This document shows positions 57,584-64,000 of a stretch of 64,000 nt of DNA, piece by piece. Below the pieces are notes generated by a model. It did no database searches and was not told the DNA's origin. It saw only the letters and a program-made list of their open reading frames with translations. Source of the stretch: Actinomadura kijaniata NBRC 14229. GTDB lineage: Bacteria > Actinomycetota > Actinomycetes > Streptosporangiales > Streptosporangiaceae. Numbering within the stretch: position 1 is the first letter of the stretch; each line of letters starts with the position of its first letter. The position numbers were made by a program, and so were the translations under genes. The stretch is taken from NCBI RefSeq assembly GCF_001552175.1, contig NZ_BCQR01000004.1, positions 1-64,000 on the forward strand, given 5' to 3'.

Positions 57584-58057
57584 ATGCATCCCAACGTCGA
57601 ACGCGTCATCGCCGACCTGCGCGCCCGGGGCGCCACCGGCGAGGTCCGCGAACTCCCCGACGCCGCCCGCACCGCGCGGGCCGCCGCCGACCAGCTCGGC
57701 TGCGAGGTCGGCGCCATCGCCAACAGCCTGGTCTTCGAGGCCGACGGGGCGCCGCTGCTGGTGCTGACCAGCGGCGCGCACCGGGTGGACACCGCCCGGG
57801 TCGCCGCGCTGGTCGGGGCGGCGAAGGTGGGGCGCGCGACACCGGAGTTCGTGCGCGAGGCCACCGGTCAGGCGATCGGGGGCGTCGCCCCGGTCGGCCA
57901 CCCCGCGCCGGTCCGTACCCTCGTGGACGTCTGGCTGGACAAGTACGAGCGGGTCTGGGCGGCGGCCGGGCTCCCGCACACCGTCTTCCCGACCTCCTTC
58001 GAGGAACTGCTGCGCATCACCGGGGGCGACCCCGCCGAAGTGGGAGTGGACGAATGA
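57584..58057 (+). CDS. YbaK/EbsC family aminoacyl-tRNA deacylase
   Basis: 157 aa. VGAIANSLVFEADGAPLLVLTSGAHRVD (Lys-lacking variant region) and GQAIGGVAPVGHPAPVRTLVD match the Cys-tRNA(Pro)/Ala deacylase fold. Edits mischarged tRNA. Its stop TGA overlaps the start of the mini-ORF in the repeat unit (ATGA, 58054-58057). Confidence 0.9.
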   Translation: MHPNVERVIADLRARGATGEVRELPDAARTARAAADQLGCEVGAIANSLVFEADGAPLLVLTSGAHRVDTARVAALVGAAKVGRATPEFVREATGQAIGGVAPVGHPAPVRTLVDVWLDKYERVWAAAGLPHTVFPTSFEELLRITGGDPAEVGVDE

Positions 58058-58177
58058 GCACGAGCCGACGCGCGTCGTCTGGACTGAGGAGCGTAGGGAG
58101 CTTGCGACCGGAGCGACGAGGGAAGACGGCGCGTAAGACGGCGGCGAGTAGCCGAGCGGAGGCGAGGCAATGAGCAC
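58053..58177 (+). repeat. single copy of the start-junction repeat unit
   Basis: Flanked by 9-bp direct repeats AATGAGCAC (58053-58061, 58169-58177). Shares GTCGTCTGGACTGA (58074-58087) and GAGCGACGAGGGAAGACGGC (within 58104-58132) with the array at 17883-18228. Confidence 0.88.
58054..58173 (+). CDS. 39-codon Arg-rich mini-ORF in the repeat unit
   Basis: Starts MSTSRRASSGLRSVG and ends with TGA overlapping the ArsC-like ATG; both ends are ATGA junctions. The frame differs from that of the 17-18 kb copies, so no peptide is conserved. Probably only keeps ribosomes moving to the next gene. Confidence 0.3.
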   Translation: MSTSRRASSGLRSVGSLRPERRGKTARKTAASSRAEARQ

Positions 58178-58526
58178 AGAGCTGTGGCACAACCCGCGCT
58201 GCTCCAAGAGCCGGGCGGCCAAGGCGGCGCTGGACGAGGCGGGCGTGGCCTACACCGAGCGGCGCTACCTGGACGAGCCGCCGACGGCCGAGGAGCTCGA
58301 CGCCGTGCTGACCTCGATCGGCGCGGAGCCGTGGGAGGTCGCGCGGCTGAACGAGGCCGTCGCCAGGGAGCTGGACCTGAAGAACCTGGAACGCGACCGC
58401 GCCAGGTGGATCGAGGTCATGGTGGCCAACCCGGTGCTCATCCAGCGGCCGATCGTGGTCACCGGCGGGGGCGCCGTCGTGGCGCGCGACGACGAATCGG
58501 TACGCCGGGCACTCGACAGCGCGTGA
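58170..58526 (+). CDS. ArsC/Spx family thioredoxin-fold protein (arsenate reductase-like)
   Basis: 118 aa. Catalytic-type Cys in WHNPRCSKSRAAKAAL and the later NPVLIQRPIVV region. Glutaredoxin-dependent ArsC type; YfgD-like house-cleaning role is also possible. Coupled by ATGA to the mini-ORF, with GGAGGC upstream. Confidence 0.9.
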   Translation: MSTELWHNPRCSKSRAAKAALDEAGVAYTERRYLDEPPTAEELDAVLTSIGAEPWEVARLNEAVARELDLKNLERDRARWIEVMVANPVLIQRPIVVTGGGAVVARDDESVRRALDSA

Positions 58527-58588
58527 TGCGAGTGTGATTCTGGGGATTTACCCGGGACCTCTCGTCGGCGACCCTCGGAGGGGCTGGA

Positions 58589-59476
58589 ATGCCATCGCAG
58601 ATGCGCGGCGCGGCCGCGCGTGACTCCGACTTCCGGGGGATCGACCCGCCCGCGCTGAACGCCCTGCTCAAACAGGTCCGTGACGCCCACACGGCGATCA
58701 CCGGGTGGCTGTCGGCGCACCGGCCGCCGCCCGGGGTGTCGTCGGCCGGATACCGGCAGGCCGAGCAGGTCGCGCAGTGGGCGGCCGACCAGATGAGCAT
58801 GCTGACGCGGCGCTACAACTACGCGATCACCCATCCCGACCGGGGCGGCGAGGTGGCGCCGCCCCCCGTCCCCGCGCCGCCGCGCGCCGGGGGGAGCCCC
58901 GGCTCCGGCCCCGCCGGGACGCCGCGGGCGCCGCGTCCGCCCCGGCCGAACACCACCCCGCGGGGCGCGGGCGACCTGGGCGGCTTCCCCGACCGGGAGT
59001 CCGCGCTCAGGGCGGCCCGCTCCGACGCGCTGGCGGCGACCGCCGCGATCCAGGACCGCAAGCCGATCCCGGACGCGGTGTGGAGGAACCTCAGGGCCAA
59101 CGCCGACGACCCCGACTACACCGAGAAGCTGTACGAGCGGCTCGGCCCGGCGGGCGCGGCGGCCCTGCTGAAGGCCGCCGGGAACGACGGGGCCCGCCTC
59201 AGGACCGTCGAGGAGTCGCTGGGCACGGCCAGCCACCACCTGACGATGGACGTCCGGTGGCTGCGCGCGTTCCTGGCCGAGGCGGACCGCACCGGCGTGC
59301 GCGCGGTCGCCGTGCAGGTCCTGACCGGCGCGGACATGAGCAAGCGGACCCGGGAGGCGATCGGGCGGCTGGAGCTGCGCGGCGATCCGGCTCCCCCGCC
59401 CCGGGACCGGCCCGCCGGGCCCGCGCACCCGCCGCTGAAACCGGGCGCCCCGGCGTTCGAACAGACCTCCGGCTAA
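58589..59476 (+). CDS. helical protein with Pro-rich linker, unknown
   Basis: 295 aa, GGAGGGG before the ATG. An N-terminal helical bundle-like part (about 10-90, LNALLKQVRDAHTAITGWL, QVAQWAADQMSMLTRRYNY), a Pro/Gly-rich linker (about 92-130), then a helical C-terminal part. No signal peptide. Followed 10 nt on by a small helical protein; the pair recalls type VII secretion partners (weak inference). No family recognised. Confidence 0.7.
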   Translation: MPSQMRGAAARDSDFRGIDPPALNALLKQVRDAHTAITGWLSAHRPPPGVSSAGYRQAEQVAQWAADQMSMLTRRYNYAITHPDRGGEVAPPPVPAPPRAGGSPGSGPAGTPRAPRPPRPNTTPRGAGDLGGFPDRESALRAARSDALAATAAIQDRKPIPDAVWRNLRANADDPDYTEKLYERLGPAGAAALLKAAGNDGARLRTVEESLGTASHHLTMDVRWLRAFLAEADRTGVRAVAVQVLTGADMSKRTREAIGRLELRGDPAPPPRDRPAGPAHPPLKPGAPAFEQTSG

Positions 59477-59486
59477 GAGGGACACC

Positions 59487-59819
59487 ATGGCCGCACCACC
59501 GCCCCCCGGCGCGCTGCCGCCGCCGCTCGACTCGGCCGCGGCGGCGAAGCTGCCGCCCACCGAGCAGCCCAACCCCGCCTACCGGCAGCTCTACCAGGCC
59601 TACGCCGACGCCTACGGCAGCATCGACCGGCTGCGCCGCGCCCTGGACCCGGCCCACCGGACGCTGAACGGCACCGACGCCTGGCTCGGTCCCGAGGCGC
59701 GCCAGTGGGGCGGGCAGCTCGACACGCAGCGCGGCCAGTTGCAGAAGGCGGCCGACCGGATCCTCTGGGACATCTACGAGCGCCTTTCGGCGACGCAGCG
59801 GACCATCGCCCGGGTCTAA
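59487..59819 (+). CDS. small helical protein, WXG100-like
   Basis: 110 aa. Pro-rich N-tail, then two predicted amphipathic helices (AYADAYGSIDRLRRAL and GGQLDTQRGQLQKAADRILWDIY) joined by a turn with DAWLGPEARQW. The hairpin shape and Trp in the turn recall Esx/WXG100 proteins, but no exact WxG. Likely partner of the gene before it. Confidence 0.65.
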   Translation: MAAPPPPGALPPPLDSAAAAKLPPTEQPNPAYRQLYQAYADAYGSIDRLRRALDPAHRTLNGTDAWLGPEARQWGGQLDTQRGQLQKAADRILWDIYERLSATQRTIARV

Positions 59820-59829
59820 GCTCGCTCGC

Positions 59830-60432
59830 GTGAGAGAGCCCTGGGTGCGTGAGATCGACCGGCGGGCGTTCCTGCGCCGGCTGCGGCCGATCCTGGAGGT
59901 GTACGCGGCGGCGATGCGGCCGCCGCCGGAACAGCTGCCGGGACGGCACACGATCATGGAACGGCACGCGTCGTACCCGCGCTTCCGGGCGCTGGTCGCG
60001 GAGCGGCGGCCGGCGTTCCCGGGGCTGCCGGGGACGGTGCGCGGCTTCGCCTACGGGTTCCACGGCGAACGCGGCCAGTGGTGGCACGACGTGGTGCACC
60101 AGGCGCTGGAGCGCCGGGGCGGGCCCGGGCACGCCGCGGGGTGGCTGTCGGACGCGTTCGAGGTCGCCGAGCTGCACGTCCACCCGGAGGCGCAGGGGCA
60201 GGGCCTGGGGCGCAGGCTGCTGACGGGGCTGTGCGAGGGGCGTCCGGAGACGACGGTGGTGCTGTCGACGCTGGACGGGCCGGAGGACTCCCCGGCCCGC
60301 CGCCTCTACCGGTCGGTGGGCCTGGTCGACCTGCTCACCGACTTCGAGTTCCCGGGGGGCGGGCCGCGCTACGCCGTCATGGGCGGGCGGCTGCCGTTGG
60401 CCCCGTACCCGGAGCCGGCCAGCAGCTCGTAG
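59830..60432 (+). CDS. GNAT family N-acetyltransferase
   Basis: 200 aa. Acetyl-CoA loop [16 protein letters not shown] (R/QxxGxG/A) and the C-terminal [13 protein letters not shown] start. The last 64 nt overlap the convergent metF 3' end. Confidence 0.88.
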   Translation: MREPWVREIDRRAFLRRLRPILEVYAAAMRPPPEQLPGRHTIMERHASYPRFRALVAERRPAFPGLPGTVRGFAYGFHGERGQWWHDVVHQALERRGGPGHAAGWLSDAFEVAELHVHPEAQGQGLGRRLLTGLCEGRPETTVVLSTLDGPEDSPARRLYRSVGLVDLLTDFEFPGGGPRYAVMGGRLPLAPYPEPASSS

Positions 60433-61304
60433 ACCTCGCGGGTCGCCGTCGACTTGTTGAAGGTGATGAAGTGGATGCCGGGCGCGCCCTCGTCGAGCAG
60501 CTCCCGGCACAGCTCGGCGGCGTGCTCGATGCCGAGGCGGCGCACCGCCTCGGGGTCGCCGGCCACCCGCTCGAAGCGCTCGCGCACCTCCGGCGGGAAC
60601 GGCGCGCCCGACAGCTGCTCGGACCGCTCGATCGTGCTGAGCTGGGTGACCGGCATGATCCCCGGGATGATCGGAACGTCGCAGCCCTGCGCGACGACCC
60701 GGTCGCGCAGCCGCAGGTAGTCCTCGGCGCGGAAGAACATCTGCGTGATCGCGTAGTCGGCGCCCGCCCGGCACTTGGCCACGAAGTGGCGGGTGTCGCT
60801 CTCGATGTCGCCCGAGCGCGGGTGCTTGTAGGGGAACGCCGCCACGCCCACGCAGAAGTCGCCGTAGGAGCGGATCATGCGGACCAGCTCGGCGGCGTAC
60901 TCCACGCCCTCGGGGTGCTTGACCCACTCGCCCATCGGGTCGCCCGGCGGGTCGCCGCGCAGCGCCAGGATGTTGCGCACGCCGACGGAGGCGAACCGGC
61001 CGATCAGGTGGCGCAGCTCGGCCTGGGAGTGGTCGACGGCGGTGAAGTGCGCGACGGGCGTGAGGGTGGTGTCGGTCGCGATCCGCTCGACGATGTCGAC
61101 CGTCTTGTCGCGGGTGCCGCCGCCCGCGCCGTAGGTCACCGACACGAACGCCGGGTGCAGCGGCTCCAGCTCGCGGATGGTACGCCAGAGGGTCCGCGCG
61201 CCCTTCTCGGTCTTCGGCGGGAAGAACTCGAACGAGAACGTGGGGCCGCCCGCCGCGAGCAGCTCGCGGACGGTGGGCGCTCTGTCGGGGCGTACGCGTC
61301 GCAT
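60369..61304 (-). CDS. metF: 5,10-methylenetetrahydrofolate reductase
   Basis: 311 aa from the ATG at 61304. Starts [13 protein letters not shown] with the catalytic Glu; [29 protein letters not shown]. Supplies methyl-THF for methionine synthesis. Divergent from the prenyl synthase. Confidence 0.97.
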   Translation of the reverse strand: MRRVRPDRAPTVRELLAAGGPTFSFEFFPPKTEKGARTLWRTIRELEPLHPAFVSVTYGAGGGTRDKTVDIVERIATDTTLTPVAHFTAVDHSQAELRHLIGRFASVGVRNILALRGDPPGDPMGEWVKHPEGVEYAAELVRMIRSYGDFCVGVAAFPYKHPRSGDIESDTRHFVAKCRAGADYAITQMFFRAEDYLRLRDRVVAQGCDVPIIPGIMPVTQLSTIERSEQLSGAPFPPEVRERFERVAGDPEAVRRLGIEHAAELCRELLDEGAPGIHFITFNKSTATREVYELLAGSGYGANGSRPPMTA

Positions 61305-61439
61305 CCGCCCAGCGTACAGAACCGGGCTGAACCCCGGGTAAGCGTGACTTCGCGCACATCCGGCACCGGCATGACCTTTTCTTTCGGGTATCGATGCCTT
61401 TGCGGGGTGCTGCGGCGACGCGTCCGCTCTGCGGGTGGA

Positions 61440-61445
61440 TACGAT
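61440..61445 (+). promoter_or_regulatory. -10 of the prenyl synthase gene, leaderless layout
   Basis: TACGAT ends 6 nt before the ATG at 61452, so the transcript could begin at or next to the start codon. Confidence 0.4.
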
Positions 61446-61451
61446 CTCGGC

Positions 61452-62507
61452 ATGCCTACCAGCCGTATCCGCAAAGAGGTCGACGAGGCGTTGTTCTCGT
61501 TCGTCGACCAGCGCCGCCCTCTGCTGCTGGGCATCAGCGAGGACCTGGCGGCGCTGATGGCGGCGCTGCGGGCCCTGTTGCAGGGCGGCAAGCGGCTGCG
61601 GCCCGCGTTCGCCTACTGGGGCTGGCGGGCCGCCGACGGCGAACCGTACGGCGACGGCATCGTGCGCGCCGCCGCCTCGCTGGAGTTCCTCCAGGCCAGC
61701 GCGCTGATCCACGACGACGTGATGGACTCCAGCGACACCCGCCGGGGGCAGCCGGCGGCGCACCGCCGGTTCGAGACGATGGCGGCCCGGATGGGCTGGC
61801 CGGGCGCGGCCGCGCCGTTCGGCGAGGGCGCGGCGATCCTGCTGGGCGACCTGTGCCTGGCGTGGTCGGCGGAGATGTTCGAGGCCAGCGGGCTGGAGGA
61901 GGAGCGCCGCGCGGCCGGGCGGCGGGTCTACGACCTGATGCGCACCGAGGTCATGTGCGGCCAGTACCTGGACCTGCTGGAGGGGGTGCGGGCGCAGGGC
62001 ACGGTCGATCGGGCCCTGAAGGTCGTGGAGTACAAGAGCGCCAAGTACACCATCGAACGCCCCCTGCACCTGGGCGCGGCGCTGGCGGGCGCGGACGCGG
62101 CCACGATGGGCGCGCTGACCAACTACGGGCTGCCGCTGGGCATCGCGTTCCAGCTGCGCGACGACGTGCTGGGCGTGTTCGGCGACCCGGACGAGACCGG
62201 CAAGCCCGCCGGGGACGACCTGCGCGAGGGCAAGCGGACCGCGCTGGTGGCGCTGACCCTGGAGCGGGCCGGCGAGACCGCCGCCGCCGAGCTGGAGCGC
62301 CGGCTGGGGGACCCCGCCCTGGACGAGGCCGGGGTGGACGCGCTGCGCACGATCATCACCGAGTCCGGCGGGCTGGCGGCCTGCGAGGAGATGATCGAGA
62401 AGTACGCGGGGCAGGCGCACCGGGCGCTGAACATCGCGCCGATCACCGCCGAGGCGCGCGACGCGCTGGCGGACCTGGCCGTGAAGGCGACCACCCGCCA
62501 GTCCTGA
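61452..62507 (+). CDS. trans-isoprenyl diphosphate synthase (GGPP synthase type)
   Basis: 351 aa. [12 protein letters not shown], first Asp-rich motif ALIHDDVMD, second [17 protein letters not shown], and Lys in [10 protein letters not shown]. Joins isopentenyl units, forming geranylgeranyl or longer diphosphates for quinones or carotenoids. Chain length not settled from sequence. Confidence 0.93.
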   Translation: MPTSRIRKEVDEALFSFVDQRRPLLLGISEDLAALMAALRALLQGGKRLRPAFAYWGWRAADGEPYGDGIVRAAASLEFLQASALIHDDVMDSSDTRRGQPAAHRRFETMAARMGWPGAAAPFGEGAAILLGDLCLAWSAEMFEASGLEEERRAAGRRVYDLMRTEVMCGQYLDLLEGVRAQGTVDRALKVVEYKSAKYTIERPLHLGAALAGADAATMGALTNYGLPLGIAFQLRDDVLGVFGDPDETGKPAGDDLREGKRTALVALTLERAGETAAAELERRLGDPALDEAGVDALRTIITESGGLAACEEMIEKYAGQAHRALNIAPITAEARDALADLAVKATTRQS

Positions 62508-62535
62508 GCCGGTGCCGAGCCGGGCCTGACCGGCT

Positions 62536-62556
62536 GCGGCGGGGGTTTACCGCCGC
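62536..62556 (+). terminator. weak hairpin after the prenyl synthase gene
   Basis: 7-bp stem GCGGCGG/CCGCCGC, loop 7 nt. Confidence 0.35.
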
Positions 62557-62633
62557 GCCGAAAGTGACTCGTTCCGGCCAAATACGCCCCGTGGGGTAGC
62601 ACCGTTCCACCGCCTGGTGGCACAAATGTCGCC

Positions 62634-63182
62634 ATGGCCGCCGAACCGCGCATCCCCCCGCTCCCCGAGAACCAGTGGGACGACGTCCTGAAGGCCGTGG
62701 CCGCGACCACCGGTCCGCTGCACGTCTTCACCACCCTGGGCCGCCACCCCGAGCTGTTCGCCGCCTGGATCGGCCTCGGCTCGCAGCTCCTGATGAAGGG
62801 CACGCTGGGCGACCGCGTCCGGGAGCTGGCGATCCTGCGCACCGCCCACCACCGGTCCTGCGGCTACGAGTGGACGCACCACCACCGGCTGGGCCTGGCG
62901 GCGGGGCTGACCGAGACCGAGATCGCCGCGCTGCGCCAGGACCGGGACGCCCACCCCTGGGACGCCGGGGACCGCGCCGTCCTGCGCGCCGCCGACGAGC
63001 TGCACGCCACCGGCACGCTGGGCGACGCCGCCTGGGCCGACCTCGCCGGACGGTTCGACGAGCGCGAGCTGATCGAGCTGGTCATGCTGATCGGCCACTA
63101 CCACATGCTCGCGTTCGCGCTGAACGCCCTGCGCGTCCAGCCGGAGGAACCGGACCGTCCGGAGGAAGGCGGGTCCCGCTGA
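62634..63182 (+). CDS. carboxymuconolactone decarboxylase/AhpD-like protein
   Basis: 182 aa, helical. The motif RELAILRTAHHRSCGYEWTHHHRLG is in the place of the AhpD ExxCxxxxxH centre, but with only one Cys, as in the COG2128 group. Peroxidase activity is therefore doubtful. Its stop overlaps the next ATG (TGATG). Confidence 0.85.
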   Translation: MAAEPRIPPLPENQWDDVLKAVAATTGPLHVFTTLGRHPELFAAWIGLGSQLLMKGTLGDRVRELAILRTAHHRSCGYEWTHHHRLGLAAGLTETEIAALRQDRDAHPWDAGDRAVLRAADELHATGTLGDAAWADLAGRFDERELIELVMLIGHYHMLAFALNALRVQPEEPDRPEEGGSR

Positions 63183-64000
63183 TGGGCGCCGCGAAACGCT
63201 GGATCGCGATCACCGGCTCCCTGGCGTCGGCGCTGGCGCTGCTGTCGGCCCCCGGGCCCGCGCGGGCGGCGGGGCGCTGCGGGGACCCCGCGCGCCGCCC
63301 CTGGTGCGACACGAAGCTCACGCCCGACCGGCGCGCGGCCCTGCTGCTGGCGAAGCTGACCGAGGACGAGAAGATCGGGCTGCTGGCGTCCGACGACCCC
63401 TTCGGCGGCCCGCTCGGCGGGATCTCCGAGAACGCCCACGCCGACACCTCCCACGGCGTCCCCCGCCTCGGCGTCCCGCCCCTCTACATGGCCGACGGCC
63501 CCGCCGGGGTCCGCCAGGGGAGGGCGACCGCGCTGCCCGCGCCGATCGCGATGGCCGCCGCGTTCGACGAGGACGCCGCCGCCCGCTACGGCGCGACCGT
63601 CGGGTGGGAGGCCCGGCACCGGGGCAACGACGTGCTGTTCGGCCCGACCGTGGACGTGCTGCGCGCCCCGCTGAACGGCCGCGCGTTCGAGGGCCTGGGC
63701 GAGGACCCCCACCTGTCGTCGCGGACGGCCGCGGCCTGGGTGAACGGCCTGCAACGGCAGGGCGTGATGGCGTCGGTCAAGCACCTGGCCGTCTACACCC
63801 AGGAGACCGACCGGCTGGAGCTGCGGATGAGGGTGGACCCGCGCACCCTGCGCGAGATCTACCTGCCGCCGTTCGAGGCCGCCGTCCGGCAGGGCCGCGC
63901 GGCGACCGTGATGTGCGGGTTCGGGCAGCTCAACGGCCGCTGGGCGTGCGAGGACGGCGGCGTCCTCACCGGGATCCTGCGCGGCGAGTGGGGCTTCAAG
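63182..64000 (+). CDS. secreted glycoside hydrolase family 3, 5' part
   Basis: First 273 codons; continues past the right edge. Sec signal (about 1-30, ending ARAAG), then the GH3 N-terminal barrel: LLAKLTEDEKIGLL, ADGPAGVR, FGPTVDVLRAPLNGRAFE, and Lys-His in SVKHLAVYTQE. The nucleophile Asp lies beyond the window. Beta-glucosidase-like or related exo-glycosidase. Confidence 0.92.
   Translation, partial: MGAAKRWIAITGSLASALALLSAPGPARAAGRCGDPARRPWCDTKLTPDRRAALLLAKLTEDEKIGLLASDDPFGGPLGGISENAHADTSHGVPRLGVPPLYMADGPAGVRQGRATALPAPIAMAAAFDEDAAARYGATVGWEARHRGNDVLFGPTVDVLRAPLNGRAFEGLGEDPHLSSRTAAAWVNGLQRQGVMASVKHLAVYTQETDRLELRMRVDPRTLREIYLPPFEAAVRQGRAATVMCGFGQLNGRWACEDGGVLTGILRGEWGFK

Overview
The window is about 73% GC by eye, uses many GTG starts, and carries actinobacterial markers: mIHF, a BldD with its c-di-GMP motif, a LexA box of the TCGAAC-N4-GTTCGA type, and the actinobacterial gene order pyrR-pyrBC-carAB-pyrKDF-mihF-gmk-rpoZ-coaBC-metK-priA-def-fmt-rsmB-rpe-rib-hisG. 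The dispersed intergenic repeats and gene content suggest an Actinomadura-like member of the Streptosporangiales (inference; no 16S gene is present).

Region 1 (1-13.6 kb) is the end of a natural-product cluster. It holds the last part of a modular type I PKS (AT-DH-KR-ACP with a C-terminal docking region and no thioesterase), a TetR regulator, a CIRCE-controlled groEL followed by groES, an exporter, a glycosyltransferase, a cytochrome P450, an aldo-keto reductase and a TylF-type sugar O-methyltransferase. Together these suggest a glycosylated polyketide with an O-methylated deoxysugar. The loading and upstream modules and the sugar nucleotide genes would lie to the left.

Region 2 (13.6-24.9 kb, all minus strand) holds a PfkB kinase, a TPR protein, a PH-domain membrane protein, hisG, and the riboflavin genes ribH, ribBA, ribM and ribE behind an FMN riboswitch. 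A HAD phosphatase, rpe, a PAP2 phosphatase and rsmB follow upstream. A tandem pair of 173-bp units lies between ribBA and ribH.

Region 3 (24.9-48.5 kb) is housekeeping: fmt, def, an unknown acidic protein, a helicase-defective PriA, a membrane protein, an aminotransferase, metK, coaBC, rpoZ, gmk, mihF and the complete pyrimidine operon. The operon has a PyrR-binding leader, a perfect 18-bp stem between carB and pyrK, and a degraded second carA 3' end just before carB.

Region 4 (48.5-64 kb) is more variable: bldD, a TetR-controlled acyl-CoA locus with a divergent exporter and two strong operator palindromes, an amidase, a repeat-rich gap, a LexA-box-preceded HEPN gene, an L,D-transpeptidase, a YbaK deacylase, an ArsC-like protein, a pair of unknown helical proteins, a GNAT, metF, a prenyl diphosphate synthase, an AhpD-like protein and the start of a secreted GH3 glycosidase.

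The most unusual signals are three. First, a dispersed repeat unit appears to have inserted at stop/start (ATGA) junctions, duplicating the junction and leaving start-stop-coupled mini-ORFs. Second, a structured repeat family sits at the 3' ends of minus-strand genes. Third, a carA relic lies inside the pyr operon.
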